A stretch of DNA of 64,000 nucleotides from Flavobacterium tagetis (GCF_016735615.1 NZ_JAERSF010000001.1:806001-870000), one strand, 5' to 3'; shown: positions 8,451-18,117, counted from the stretch's first letter. Made by a program: numbers and translations. Notes: generated by a model from the sequence alone, not told the origin.

Positions 8451-8828
8451 TTATTTATTTTTCAATAAATCTCTAATCTGTATCAATAATTCTTCTTGAG
8501 TTGGTCCAGCTGGAGGCGGCGGTGCAACATCTTTCTTTTTAGCGTGATTAATTCCTTTTATTATCAGGAACAAAACAAAAGCCACAATTACAAAGTTAAT
8601 TACTGCCGATATAAACACTCCATACTTTACACCTCCAAAAGCAGTTAATTGTTCAATAGTCGATAAATGCGCAGCATCTAGAGCTGGTTTCAACAGCAAT
8701 GGCGTAATTACATCTTCAATAAATGAGCTGACAATTTTACCAAAAGCAGCTCCAATGATCACCCCGACAGCCAGGTCAACCACGTTGCCTTTCATTGCAA
8801 ATTCCTTAAATTCTGAAAAAAATCCCAT
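8451..8828 (-). CDS. mscL: Large-conductance mechanosensitive channel
   Basis: A 125-residue inner-membrane pentamer subunit that opens on hypo-osmotic shock. It shows the conserved N-terminal amphipathic helix and first transmembrane helix (GNVVDLAVGVIIGAAFGKIV), a periplasmic loop, a second membrane helix near residues 70-92, and a cytoplasmic helix ending in EELLIQIRDLL. Length is normal. It lies 68 bp downstream of murF-alr on the same strand and might be read from that transcript; no clear promoter of its own was found. Confidence 0.96.
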   Translation of the reverse strand: MGFFSEFKEFAMKGNVVDLAVGVIIGAAFGKIVSSFIEDVITPLLLKPALDAAHLSTIEQLTAFGGVKYGVFISAVINFVIVAFVLFLIIKGINHAKKKDVAPPPPAGPTQEELLIQIRDLLKNK

Positions 8829-8896
8829 ATCGTATCTGTTTATATTTATAATTAAGCAATATCGAAAATACGCAATTTTATTGGAAATTCTTAATA

Positions 8897-11368
8897 TTAT
8901 CTAAAAAATACCCTCTTAACACGCTGCGAAATACTCGTCATTATCTCATACGGAATTGTTTTTAAGGCTACAGCCATCTCTATCACAGTCGGGCTTTCGC
9001 CAAAAATAATTACCGAATCGCCTTCTTTGCAATCGATATGGCTAACATTAACCATCAGCATATCCATGCAGACGCTGCCCACGATTTTTGCTTTCTGATT
9101 TTTAATGGTTACATATCCTACTTCATTACCCCATAATCTCGAAATTCCATCTGCGTAACCAATCGGGATTGTGGCAATCCTGGTTTCTCTATCGGCCATA
9201 AAACGACGTCCGTAGCCTACGCTGTCGCCTGCAGGAATTGTTCTAATTTGAGAAATTATTGATTTTAATGTCCCAACATTTTCTAAATATTTCTGTTCTG
9301 CAGAATCATTTGAAACTCCGTATAATCCAATTCCTAAACGAACCATATTATATTGCGAATCGTGAAAATTACTAATTCCTGAAGTATTCAAAGTATGTCG
9401 TATTGGATTAATGTTTAATGCTGCCATTAATTTTGAAGACAGTTTTTCGAACAAAGCAATCTGCTGTCTCACAAAATCAAAATGTTTTGGATCATCGCTT
9501 GTTGCCAAATGCGACAGAATACTTTGCACGCGAACAGTTGAATTTCCTTTTAAAGTCGCAATTAGTTCATCGATTGTATTGTTTTCAAAACCTAAACGAT
9601 GCATTCCCGTATCCATTTTGATATGAATTGGATAATCTTTTAAGTTTTTTTCTCGTGCAATTTTCAAAAAGGCATTTAATCCTTTTAAGCTATATATTTC
9701 AGGTTCCAACTGATATTGAATCATAGATGGAAAACTAGTCGATTCTGGATTCAAGACCATAATTGGCGCTTTTATTCCACCGTTTTTTAGCGATATTCCT
9801 TCATCGGCAAAAGCCACACCCAAATAATCTACTTTATGGTGTTCTAAAAGTTTAGCAATTTCTAAACCTCCGTTTCCATATCCAAATGCTTTTACCATAA
9901 CCATCATCTTGACACCTGGTGCCAGCTTTGATTTATAGTAATTAAAATTATGACTGATCGCATCAAGATTAATTTCAAGAACTGTTTCGTGTGTTTTCTC
10001 TTCAAGAAACGAAACAATCTCTTCAAACTGAAAAGACCTAGCTCCTTTTATTAGAATCGTTTCATTATTGAATTTCAGATTATCGATGTCAGCTATAAAA
10101 TTGGCTGTATTTTTAAACATTGTACTGTTTGGAAATTTAGCTGCAAAGGAAGAAATCGTTGCGCCAATACCAAGTACGCGGTTTATTTTATTGTCTGAAA
10201 TTAACTGGGCAACTTTAGAATACAATTCTTCATTTGTAAACCCACTTTGGAAAATATCTGATAAAATAACCGTTTTAGAAGCACCTTTTTTCTTCTGGCT
10301 CTCTAAGAAATCTAAAGCAATTTTAAGTGACTGAAAATCGGAACTGTAACTATCATCAATAATACTGCAATTGTTAATTCCGTTTTTTACCTCCAAACGC
10401 ATTCGAACAGGATACAGCATTTCAATTCTATTCTGAATCGTTTCCTGATCGTAATTAAAATGCAATAAAACTAACAAACAAGAAATTGCATTTTCTACTG
10501 ACGCAGAATCGTTAAATGGAATTTCTAAACTAAAAACCTCTTTCTTGTATTGGTATTGAATAAAAGTATGATCGCCTTTATGTTCTCTTTTTTCGATAAA
10601 AACATCAGCAGTTTGATCTGTAAAACTCCAAGAAAACAATTTTCTTGGATGGAGCATATATTCAGCAGCAAATTGAGATAAACAAGAATCTACCACTTCA
10701 TTTTTTTGATAAATAATGATTGGGCAATCTTTAAACAAAAGCAATTTTTCATCAATTTTCTGCACTAAGTTTAAAAAACCTTCGTCGTGCGCAGAACCTA
10801 TGCTCGTTAAAATCCCAATATTCGGTTTAATGATCTTTTCAAGTTTGATCATTTCATTTACTGTCGAAATCCCAGCTTCGAAAATTCCTAAATTATGTTT
10901 TTCATTAATGGCAATTACCGAAAGCGGAACCCCAACTTGAGAATTATAACTCTTAGGGCTTCTAATAATATTATAATCTGGGCTCAATAAGAAATTAAGC
11001 CATTCTTTTACAATCGTTTTACCGTTGCTTCCTGTTAATCCGATAATTGGAAAATGAAAACGGTTTCTGTAATAGGCAGCAAATTCCTGAAGCGTCTGAA
11101 GCGTATTTTCCACAACCAAAAAATTAGCTTTATCTGCATAACCTTCTGGAATATATTGCACAACAAAATTCTGAACGTTGTTTTCTATTAAATCGGGAAT
11201 AAACGAATGAGCATCATTATTAACACCAGCCAGAGCAAAAAATAATGTTTTAGATCCGTTTTGAAGCGAACGGCTATCAATTGAAATATGATCGATAAAA
11301 ACATCAGCATTTGAACCAGTCCATTTGGCGTTTAATACTGAAAGCAGGCTTTTTATATTTATGCTCAT
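8897..11368 (-). CDS. murF-alr: Bifunctional UDP-MurNAc-tripeptide:D-Ala-D-Ala ligase / alanine racemase
   Basis: An 823-residue fusion of two cell-wall enzymes. Residues about 1-450 are MurF, with the Mur ligase ATP loop GLTGSNGKT; it adds D-Ala-D-Ala to the UDP-MurNAc tripeptide. Residues about 455-823 are the PLP-dependent alanine racemase that supplies D-Ala. The PLP lysine lies in MVMVKAFGYGNG, where many racemases have KANAYGHG; the Gly-Leu-Tyr of LGIGLYG and the MLMVNVSH segment follow. The fusion is typical of Bacteroidota. It couples D-Ala synthesis and use in one polypeptide. Confidence 0.95.
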   Translation of the reverse strand: MSINIKSLLSVLNAKWTGSNADVFIDHISIDSRSLQNGSKTLFFALAGVNNDAHSFIPDLIENNVQNFVVQYIPEGYADKANFLVVENTLQTLQEFAAYYRNRFHFPIIGLTGSNGKTIVKEWLNFLLSPDYNIIRSPKSYNSQVGVPLSVIAINEKHNLGIFEAGISTVNEMIKLEKIIKPNIGILTSIGSAHDEGFLNLVQKIDEKLLLFKDCPIIIYQKNEVVDSCLSQFAAEYMLHPRKLFSWSFTDQTADVFIEKREHKGDHTFIQYQYKKEVFSLEIPFNDSASVENAISCLLVLLHFNYDQETIQNRIEMLYPVRMRLEVKNGINNCSIIDDSYSSDFQSLKIALDFLESQKKKGASKTVILSDIFQSGFTNEELYSKVAQLISDNKINRVLGIGATISSFAAKFPNSTMFKNTANFIADIDNLKFNNETILIKGARSFQFEEIVSFLEEKTHETVLEINLDAISHNFNYYKSKLAPGVKMMVMVKAFGYGNGGLEIAKLLEHHKVDYLGVAFADEGISLKNGGIKAPIMVLNPESTSFPSMIQYQLEPEIYSLKGLNAFLKIAREKNLKDYPIHIKMDTGMHRLGFENNTIDELIATLKGNSTVRVQSILSHLATSDDPKHFDFVRQQIALFEKLSSKLMAALNINPIRHTLNTSGISNFHDSQYNMVRLGIGLYGVSNDSAEQKYLENVGTLKSIISQIRTIPAGDSVGYGRRFMADRETRIATIPIGYADGISRLWGNEVGYVTIKNQKAKIVGSVCMDMLMVNVSHIDCKEGDSVIIFGESPTVIEMAVALKTIPYEIMTSISQRVKRVFFR

Positions 11369-11386
11369 TTAGAAATTTCTTTTTTT

Positions 11387-11394
11387 CAAATTTA
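11387..11394 (-). promoter_or_regulatory. Candidate -7 box for murF-alr
   Basis: Minus-strand TAAATTTG lies 19 bp upstream of the start codon, predicting a very short leader. Confidence 0.5.
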
Positions 11395-11402
11395 AAAAAA
11401 GG

Positions 11403-11520
11403 TTTGCCACTAATTTCCCAAATTTTCACTAATTATTTTATTTGCCGCATTCCTTAAATTGTTGCCACAACTTAAAGGATTTTATAAATGAATTGCGAAA
11501 ATTATTGTAATTCGTGGCAG
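11403..11520. repeat. Degenerate GCCAC...GTGGC inverted element
   Basis: TTTGCCAC at 11403 and TTCGTGGCA ending at 11519 are inverted ends around AT-rich sequence with internal TTGCCAC copies. It resembles the better preserved element at 18078-18304. It occupies the divergent spacer between murF-alr and the membrane protein gene. Confidence 0.45.
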
Positions 11521-11535
11521 AAAACATTTATTGAG

Positions 11536-11543
11536 TATATTTG
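11536..11543 (+). promoter_or_regulatory. -7 box that decides the start of the next gene
   Basis: TATATTTG is an exact TAnnTTTG. Transcription would begin near 11550, which rules out the in-frame TTG at 11541 and favours the TTG at 11568. Confidence 0.6.
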
Positions 11544-11567
11544 TTTTTACACACAAATTTCCAAGTT

Positions 11568-12173
11568 TTGAAAAAGATACTTCCACTCTTCTCCTATATA
11601 TTGCATCCGATTTTTATATCGCTGTACGCGACTTTGTTTTACTTATTTTACAAAGACGATGTTTTCAGCACTCAAGAAAAATATTTCGTTTTAATTCAGA
11701 TATTAGTAATTAATATAATTGTACCTGTCTTATTTTATTTACTTCTAAAATCAACAGGACATGTAAAATCGATAATGCTGAGCCAGACTTCAGAACGAAC
11801 AATTCCGCTTATTCTGCAATGCTTTTTGTATATTTTATTGGTAAAAAGAAGTATTGTAATTACACGTTATCCTGAACTTCATTTCTTTTTTCTTGCTGCT
11901 TTATTCAGCACTATTTTGGCATTAGTATGTGTCCTTTTTAAAACAAAAGCAAGCTTGCATATGGTCGCAATCTCAGGTTTAACGATTTTTGTTATCGGAT
12001 TAAACATTCATCTTCAGCTACATAATCCATATTGGCCAGCTTTACTTATTTTATTATCAGGAATAGTGGCTTCATCCCGCTTAGAAATGAATGCACATAC
12101 TTCTAGAGAAATATTAATTGGGCTGTTTGTTGGGATAATGCCACAGCTTTTATTTTTATACTTGTGGCTATAA
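11568..12173 (+). CDS. Polytopic membrane protein, function unknown
   Basis: A 201-residue protein with about six hydrophobic helices and little else, probably in the inner membrane. I place the start at TTG 11568, because the resulting N-terminus (MKKILPLFSYILHPIFISLY) is natural and the upstream -7 box leaves no room for an earlier start. The HPIFISLY and C-terminal GIMPQLLFLY segments resemble PAP2-like phosphatase membrane regions, but no phosphatase histidine motif is present. It ends 6 bp inside the convergent barrel gene. Confidence 0.75.
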   Translation: MKKILPLFSYILHPIFISLYATLFYLFYKDDVFSTQEKYFVLIQILVINIIVPVLFYLLLKSTGHVKSIMLSQTSERTIPLILQCFLYILLVKRSIVITRYPELHFFFLAALFSTILALVCVLFKTKASLHMVAISGLTIFVIGLNIHLQLHNPYWPALLILLSGIVASSRLEMNAHTSREILIGLFVGIMPQLLFLYLWL

Positions 12174-12872
12174 AATATAAAAGATCAATCCTGCGTTTAA
12201 GGTTTTCATATTGATCTTTTCGCCATTCAAAGTTGTTGCTGACTTAAACAAAGGGCTTAAACCATAATACACATAGACATTCCAAGTATTGTATCCTGCG
12301 GCAAGATATGGGCCGTACTGGAATTTATTAATATCAGCGTTATTCTTGATTTTATATGTTTTTTCACCATCATCAAGAGTAGAAGCATTTGAAAAAACAT
12401 AACTTAATTTTACTCCCCCATAAATACGCCAGAACTTTGTGCTTTCGTAAGTCGAATTACGCCATCTGAATTCAATAGGAAGATCTACCGAATATTGTCT
12501 GTAACGATTGGAAACAAATTGCCCATAATCGTTTACTCCATATATTGTTTTTCCTGATCCGTCTTCAGAAATGGTAAGATTCTGATAATAATTCTGATAA
12601 CTCAACCCTAATCCAGCAGCAATAGCAACAGTTCTCGATTTATTTACTGGCATATCGCGCAAGAAACCTCCAGAAAGTCCAAGAGAAAACTTATTCTGTT
12701 TAAAATCAACTGGAATATCGGTAAACATATTATAAGTAACCGAAAAATAAAACTGATCTTCTCGATACAGAGAATCTATTTTTACAACTGGTTTTATCTC
12801 AGGCTTAACGTCTTCTTGCGCAAAAGAGTTAAAAAAAGTGAGTAAAAGTAAACAGCTAAAAATAATTCGCAT
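12168..12872 (-). CDS. PorT-like outer-membrane beta-barrel protein
   Basis: The mature protein is a likely outer-membrane barrel. The ATG at 12872 gives a clean signal peptide ending FNSFAQ; the longer frame to 12926 adds an unlikely hydrophilic prefix. The sequence has alternating aromatic beta strands (QFYFSVTYNMF, WNVYVYYGLSPLF) and a C-terminal strand ending LIFYIL. It is PorT-like in general form, but I would not call it the type IX secretion PorT/SprT. The stop overlaps the convergent neighbour by 6 bp. A TATATTTG box lies 66 bp upstream. Confidence 0.78.
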   Translation of the reverse strand: MRIIFSCLLLLTFFNSFAQEDVKPEIKPVVKIDSLYREDQFYFSVTYNMFTDIPVDFKQNKFSLGLSGGFLRDMPVNKSRTVAIAAGLGLSYQNYYQNLTISEDGSGKTIYGVNDYGQFVSNRYRQYSVDLPIEFRWRNSTYESTKFWRIYGGVKLSYVFSNASTLDDGEKTYKIKNNADINKFQYGPYLAAGYNTWNVYVYYGLSPLFKSATTLNGEKINMKTLNAGLIFYIL

Positions 12873-12938
12873 ATCGTGGTTTGGTTTTAGAGAGATGATT
12901 ATAAACAAACGCTTCTCTACGCTCATTTATTTCACATA

Positions 12939-12946
12939 CAAATATA
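12939..12946 (-). promoter_or_regulatory. Candidate -7 box for the PorT-like gene
   Basis: Minus-strand TATATTTG gives a leader of about 60 nt to the start at 12872, supporting that start over 12926. Confidence 0.5.
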
Positions 12947-13082
12947 ATATAATGCTTTCTGTAGTAAAGATAAGAAGTAAAAATATTCTCATTTTGCCTG
13001 CGAATAAAATTAATTGCTGCATTTCTTTCAATAAATCAATTCGTTGAAACAAAAAATTAATCAATTTTCTTTTTATCTTTTA

Positions 13083-13090
13083 TACCTTTG
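13083..13090 (+). promoter_or_regulatory. -7 box placing transcription start at or near the ATG
   Basis: TACCTTTG ends at 13090 and the ATG is at 13097, so the mRNA would be leaderless or nearly so. Confidence 0.5.
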
Positions 13091-13096
13091 CAAAGC

Positions 13097-13450
13097 ATGA
13101 AAAGAAAGCAGCTCATATTAAGTTTGTCTTTTGCTGTCACAATATTATTCTCGATATTGTTTCAGTCAATACATAGCTATGAGCATATTGTAAAACAGCT
13201 TTCAGAAAAACAATGTCATCATAATTACAATGATCCGAGTGGCGAAATAACACACCAGCATCATGATTATGACGTTTGTTTTGTTTGTCATTTTGCTTTT
13301 GAATCTTTTATTCTTCCGCAAAATTTCTCTTTTGAATTTCATTCATTTAATAGAGAAACGCCTTATTTCTTCCCTTTTTCAGAGAAGATTTTTTCTATTT
13401 CAAACACTTCGTATTTCTTACGAGGACCGCCCTTAGTTATAGTTGCTTAA
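13097..13450 (+). CDS. Small His/Cys-rich exported protein preceding a TonB receptor
   Basis: A 117-residue protein starting at ATG 13097, with an N-terminal hydrophobic anchor or signal (residues 8-25). A metal-ligand-like stretch follows: QCHHNY, then THQHHDYD, then VCFVCH, which places six histidines and three cysteines within about 40 residues. The C-terminal half is aromatic-rich and ends RGPPLVIVA. I know no firm family name; similar small proteins often precede TonB receptors in Bacteroidota. With the receptor 165 bp downstream, a role in transition-metal sensing or binding (zinc or copper) is a reasonable guess, not a demonstration. Confidence 0.75.
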   Translation: MKRKQLILSLSFAVTILFSILFQSIHSYEHIVKQLSEKQCHHNYNDPSGEITHQHHDYDVCFVCHFAFESFILPQNFSFEFHSFNRETPYFFPFSEKIFSISNTSYFLRGPPLVIVA

Positions 13451-13614
13451 AATTTCGATTATTCGAAAAACATCATATTTCTTTTTAATTAAAATTCAAA
13501 ACAACATTGAGTTTCCTAATCCTATTTTTATCAATTAGGATCAGAATGCTTTATTGTTAATTTTTGGTTTTCATTCAAAGAAAAAAATCCATTTAACTAT
13601 AGCATCATTTTCAA

Positions 13615-15822
13615 ATGAAAAAATTTATAATTGCCCTTATTTTAGGGTTTTCGGGCATGCTTACTGCTCAAAACTCGGTTTCTGGAACGATAACCGACAA
13701 TCAAAACAATCCATTACCTGGAGTTTCTGTTTATGCTCCTGAATTACATAAAGGAACAACGACAGATGCAAACGGAAAATACGAATTGAATAATCTTCCA
13801 AACGGAAGCCTTCGCATTGCTTTTACATATGTTGGATATGCTAATCAAAATAAAACTATCTCAAAATTGCTTAAGCAAAATACGTTAGACATTACTCTTG
13901 AAGAATCTATTTTAGAAATGGATGAAGTAGTGGTTTCAACGCCTTTCAACAAACTGCAATCGCAAAACGTAATGAAGATTGAGCACGAAAGCATCAAAAC
14001 ATTACAGCAAAAAGGAACCTCAACTTTAATTGAAGGTTTGGCAACAATTCCGGGAGTTTCTCAGATTTCTACAGGAACTTCTATTGGTAAACCTGTAATT
14101 CGCGGACTTAGCGGAAATCGTGTTTTGGTTTATTCTCAAGGTGTTCGTATCGAAAACCAACAGTTTGGAGACGAGCATGGTTTGGGTTTAAATGATGCCG
14201 GAATTGAAAGCGTTGAAGTTATTAAAGGTCCTGCATCTTTATTATACGGTTCTGATGCTTTGGGAGGTGTTTTATATTTCAATCCAGAAAAATTTGCAGA
14301 TGCAGGAGATTTTAAAGCTAATTTCAGCCAAAAATATTTTACCAATACACAAGGAAGCAATTCTTCTATTGGATTGAAAACTTCTACTGAAAACTGGAAA
14401 TTTTTAGCTCGTGGAAGTTACAATACGCATTCTGATTACAAAATTGCTGACGGAGACCGCGTAACAAATTCTCGTTATAACGAAACTGATTTTAAAACTG
14501 GTATTGGTTATAGCAATTCGACTTTTTCAAGTGTTTTAAGATACAACTACAACAAACTGGATATTGGAATTCCAGAAGATGGAATTGCAGAACAATCTTC
14601 AAGTAAAGACACTCAATTTCCGAGACAGGGAATTTTTAATCATTTATTGAGTTTAAACAACGTTATATTTTTTGAAAACTCAAAATTGGATGTTGATTTA
14701 GGATATATTGCTAACGATAGAAGTGAATTTGAAGACAGCAATGAAGCGTCTCTTCACATGAAATTGAATACTTTCAATTATAACGCTAAATATCATTTTC
14801 CAAAATTCGGAAAAATAGAAACTATTTTGGGAGTTCAAGGAATGCATCAAACCAATAAAAATTCTGGAGAAGAATATTTAATTCCGGATGCCACAACCAA
14901 TGATTTTGGTGTTTTTGGAACTGCAAATTACGAATGGGACAATAGCGTTATTCAAGCTGGATTGCGTTTCGACAACCGTAATATTACTTCGATCGCTCAC
15001 GGAACTGAAGGCGAAGAAGGTTATTTTCAAGCTTTAGACCGATCTTTTGATAGCTTTAACGCTTCTTTAGGTTATAAAACAAAACTAGCAGAACCATTGA
15101 CACTTCGTTTAAATGTTGCCACAGGATTTAGAGCTCCGAATTTAGCAGAATTAACTTCAAACGGTGTTCACGAAGGAACAAATCGTTATGAAATTGGAAA
15201 TGCTAATTTGAAAACAGAGCAAAACGTTCAGACCGATTTGAACTTGGAATACAAAAATACGCACTTTGAATTTTTTGTAAACGGATTTTACAATCATGTA
15301 AACAATTATATCTATACTTCGCCAACTGGAGAAGTTCTGGATGATAATGATGTTTTTGCTTATGTTCAAGATAATGCACAATTGTATGGTGGAGAAGTTG
15401 GTTTGCATTTTCACCCGCACCCGTTAGACTGGTTACATTTTGAAACTAGTTTTGAAACAGTTACAGGTAAAAAAGAAAACAAAGATTATTTGCCTTTGAT
15501 TCCTGCAAACAATTGGAATAATACACTTCGAACTGAATTTAATATCAAAAACTGGCTTAGTGAAGGTTTTGCATCTTTGAATGTTTCTTCTACTTTCAAT
15601 CAAGATAATGTAAGCGGTTTCGAAACGGCTTCTAAAGGTTATACTTTGGTAAATTTAGGTTTTGGAGGAACTGTCAAATTAGGAAAAACGGCTTTCGATA
15701 TTAACTTAAATGGAAACAATTTATTTGATAAAAAATATATTGCACACCTTTCTAGATTAAAAACAGACGGTATTCCAAACATTGGAAGAAATATCGTTTT
15801 GGGAGTTAACTTTAATCTGTAA
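13615..15822 (+). CDS. TonB-dependent outer-membrane receptor
   Basis: A 735-residue receptor. Signal peptide (1-18), then a carboxypeptidase-regulatory-like domain (about 20-100: VSGTITDNQNNPLPGVSVYA), then the plug (about 115-220: GVSQISTGTSIGKPVIRGLS, GPASLLYGSDALGGVLYF), then the barrel. The barrel has a histidine cluster HFHPHPLDWLHF near residue 600 and ends in the strand GVNFNL. No SusD partner follows, which argues against glycan uptake. The IRGL plug motif, the histidine-rich loop and the metal-ligand-rich upstream protein fit uptake of a transition metal, as in ZnuD-like receptors; this is inferred. Confidence 0.92.
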   Translation: MKKFIIALILGFSGMLTAQNSVSGTITDNQNNPLPGVSVYAPELHKGTTTDANGKYELNNLPNGSLRIAFTYVGYANQNKTISKLLKQNTLDITLEESILEMDEVVVSTPFNKLQSQNVMKIEHESIKTLQQKGTSTLIEGLATIPGVSQISTGTSIGKPVIRGLSGNRVLVYSQGVRIENQQFGDEHGLGLNDAGIESVEVIKGPASLLYGSDALGGVLYFNPEKFADAGDFKANFSQKYFTNTQGSNSSIGLKTSTENWKFLARGSYNTHSDYKIADGDRVTNSRYNETDFKTGIGYSNSTFSSVLRYNYNKLDIGIPEDGIAEQSSSKDTQFPRQGIFNHLLSLNNVIFFENSKLDVDLGYIANDRSEFEDSNEASLHMKLNTFNYNAKYHFPKFGKIETILGVQGMHQTNKNSGEEYLIPDATTNDFGVFGTANYEWDNSVIQAGLRFDNRNITSIAHGTEGEEGYFQALDRSFDSFNASLGYKTKLAEPLTLRLNVATGFRAPNLAELTSNGVHEGTNRYEIGNANLKTEQNVQTDLNLEYKNTHFEFFVNGFYNHVNNYIYTSPTGEVLDDNDVFAYVQDNAQLYGGEVGLHFHPHPLDWLHFETSFETVTGKKENKDYLPLIPANNWNNTLRTEFNIKNWLSEGFASLNVSSTFNQDNVSGFETASKGYTLVNLGFGGTVKLGKTAFDINLNGNNLFDKKYIAHLSRLKTDGIPNIGRNIVLGVNFNL

Positions 15823-15830
15823 CAATTTTT

Positions 15831-15881
15831 AACCATATAAGACATATAAGCAATTAAGCCATGCTTATGTCTTATATGGTT
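15831..15881 (+). terminator. Long hairpin terminator after the TonB receptor
   Basis: Left arm 15831-15852 pairs with 15862-15881 over 20 bp, apart from one 2-nt bulge. The outer stem begins AACCATATAAGACATA. A TTAATTTTT tail follows. It is unusually long for a terminator and may be a repeat used as one. Confidence 0.8.
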
Positions 15882-15916
15882 TAATTTTTCATTTCAATTT
15901 TCACAACAAAAAACAC

Positions 15917-15924
15917 TATTTTTG
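15917..15924 (+). promoter_or_regulatory. Candidate -7 box for the prolyl oligopeptidase
   Basis: TATTTTTG fits TAnnTTTG; 22 bp separate it from the start codon. Confidence 0.5.
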
Positions 15925-15946
15925 TTATAACAGATAAAAACTAACT

Positions 15947-18055
15947 ATGAAAAAAACATTTTTATTAATGGCAATTACAACCGCAGGAGTTTCGTTTGGA
16001 CAAGGCAAAATGCAATACCCGCAAACTAAAAAAGGAGAAACTGTTGATGTTTATTTCGACACCAAAGTAAGCGATCCGTATCGTTGGTTAGAAGACGACA
16101 AATCTGCTGAAACGGGTGCTTGGGTAAAAGCTGAAAACGACGTTACCTATGATTATTTAAATAAAATTCCGTTTCGTGAAGAACTAAAAAAACGAATGGA
16201 AACACTTTGGAATTACGAAAAAATCGGAGCTCCATCTAAAGAAGGAAAATTTACTTATTATTCAAAAAACAACGGACTTCAAAATCAATCAGTAGTTTAT
16301 AGAAAAGATGAAAACGGGAAAGAAGAGGTTTTCTTAGATCCTAATACTTTTTCTAAAGACGGTACAACTTCGCTTGGCGGACTTGATTTTTCTGAAGATG
16401 GAAACAAAGCGGCTTATGCAATTTCTGAAGGAGGAAGCGACTGGAGAAAAGTAATTATCATTGATGTGCTTTCTAAGAAAGTTTTAGAAGATACTTTGGT
16501 TGATGTAAAATTCAGCGGTGTCTCTTGGCACGGAAATGAAGGCTTCTACTACTCTAGCTATGACAAACCGAAAGGAAGCGAATTATCTGCTAAAACTGAT
16601 CAGCACAAATTATATTTCCACAAACTGGGAACTTCTCAAAAAGACGATAAAGTAATTTTTGGAGCAGACAAAAAAAGAAGATATGTTGGCGGGTATGTTA
16701 CTGAAGACAATCGTTATTTAGTAATTACAGCTGCTAATTCTACTTACGGAAATGAACTTTATATTAAAGATTTGACTAAAGCCAACAGTCCTATTATTAC
16801 AATCGTTGATAACTTTGATAGCGACAATAGCATCATTGCCAACCAAGACAACAAATTGTTTATTGAAACAGATTTTAATGCTCCAAACAAACGCATTGTA
16901 ACGGTTGATGTAGCAAATCCGAAACCTGTGAATTGGAAAGATTTTATTAAAGAAACCAAAGATATTTTATCGCCTTCAACTGGTGCAGGCTATATCTTTG
17001 CCAATTATACCAAAGATGCTGTTTCATTTGTACAGCAATATGATTACAACGGAAAATTAGTTCGCGAAATTAAACTTCCTGCAGTTGGAACTGCGGGCGG
17101 ATTTAGCGGTAAAAAAGATGATAAAATTTTATACTACAGCTTTACCAATTACACAACTCCTGGAAGCATTTATTCTTTAGAGCCAAAATCTGGTAAATCT
17201 GAAGTTTATCAAAAACCAAAAGTAGATTTCAAAAGCGAAGATTACGAGTCTAAACAAGTTTTTTACACTTCAAAAGACGGTACAAAAGTTCCAATGATTA
17301 TTACGTATAAAAAAGGAACAAAACTCGATGGTAAAAACCCAACAATCCTTTATGGATATGGCGGATTCAATATTAGCTTAACTCCAAGTTTTAGCATTGC
17401 TAATGCTGTTTGGATGGAAAACGGAGGTGTTTACGCAGTTGCCAACTTAAGAGGTGGTGGTGAGTATGGAAAAAAATGGCATGACGCAGGAACAAAGCTT
17501 CAAAAGCAAAATGTTTTTGACGATTTTATTGCAGCAGCAGAATATTTAATTGCACAAAAATACACTTCATCTGATTATTTAGCTATTCGCGGAGGATCTA
17601 ACGGAGGTTTATTAGTTGGTGCAACGATGACTCAGCGTCCAGATTTAATGAAAGTGGCTTTACCAGCCGTTGGAGTTATGGATATGCTTCGTTACAATGC
17701 TTTTACAGCAGGTGCTGGATGGGCTTTTGATTACGGAACTGCTCAAGATAGCAAAGAAATGTTTGAATACTTAAAAGGATATTCTCCAGTTCATAATGTA
17801 AAGCAAGGAACTCATTATCCTGCAACAATGGTAACTACTGGTGATCATGATGATCGTGTAGTTCCTGCACATAGTTTTAAATTTGCTTCTGAATTACAGG
17901 AAAAACAAACAGGAGAAAACCCGGTTTTGATTAGAATTGATGTAAAAGCTGGACACGGTGCAGGAAAATCTGTTGCCGCTACAATTCAAGAGAATGTAGA
18001 TATCCAAGCTTTCACGCTTTACAATATGGGTTTTAAAGCATTACCAAAGAAGTAA
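15947..18055 (+). CDS. Prolyl oligopeptidase family serine peptidase (S9A)
   Basis: A 702-residue exported peptidase, likely periplasmic, cleaving short peptides after proline. Signal peptide 1-18. Residues about 25-425 form the seven-bladed propeller region, with the family N-terminal segment DPYRWLEDD. The C-terminal alpha/beta-hydrolase domain carries the nucleophile Ser551 in GGSNGG, the aspartate in GDHDDRVVP and the histidine in AGHGAGK. All triad elements are present and the length is normal. It is monocistronic, with its own -7 box and a hairpin terminator. Confidence 0.95.
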   Translation: MKKTFLLMAITTAGVSFGQGKMQYPQTKKGETVDVYFDTKVSDPYRWLEDDKSAETGAWVKAENDVTYDYLNKIPFREELKKRMETLWNYEKIGAPSKEGKFTYYSKNNGLQNQSVVYRKDENGKEEVFLDPNTFSKDGTTSLGGLDFSEDGNKAAYAISEGGSDWRKVIIIDVLSKKVLEDTLVDVKFSGVSWHGNEGFYYSSYDKPKGSELSAKTDQHKLYFHKLGTSQKDDKVIFGADKKRRYVGGYVTEDNRYLVITAANSTYGNELYIKDLTKANSPIITIVDNFDSDNSIIANQDNKLFIETDFNAPNKRIVTVDVANPKPVNWKDFIKETKDILSPSTGAGYIFANYTKDAVSFVQQYDYNGKLVREIKLPAVGTAGGFSGKKDDKILYYSFTNYTTPGSIYSLEPKSGKSEVYQKPKVDFKSEDYESKQVFYTSKDGTKVPMIITYKKGTKLDGKNPTILYGYGGFNISLTPSFSIANAVWMENGGVYAVANLRGGGEYGKKWHDAGTKLQKQNVFDDFIAAAEYLIAQKYTSSDYLAIRGGSNGGLLVGATMTQRPDLMKVALPAVGVMDMLRYNAFTAGAGWAFDYGTAQDSKEMFEYLKGYSPVHNVKQGTHYPATMVTTGDHDDRVVPAHSFKFASELQEKQTGENPVLIRIDVKAGHGAGKSVAATIQENVDIQAFTLYNMGFKALPKK

Positions 18056-18076
18056 TACTTTAAGCTGAAATTTTTT

Positions 18077-18117
18077 AAGCCACGAATTCACGAATTTATT
18101 TCTGAATATCGTGGCTT
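18077..18117 (+). terminator. Terminator after the prolyl oligopeptidase
   Basis: AAGCCACGA (18077-18085) pairs with TCGTGGCTT (18109-18117), followed by TTTCTTTG. The left arm also belongs to the larger inverted repeat 18078-18304. Confidence 0.75.

Noticed and set aside
12168..12872. Type IX secretion protein PorT/SprT
   Set aside because: Size and barrel pattern are similar, but no other secretion genes adjoin and the resemblance is generic.
13451..13614. Operator or promoter directly before the TonB receptor gene
   Set aside because: No TAnnTTTG box or convincing palindrome; the receptor is probably read from the small-protein promoter.
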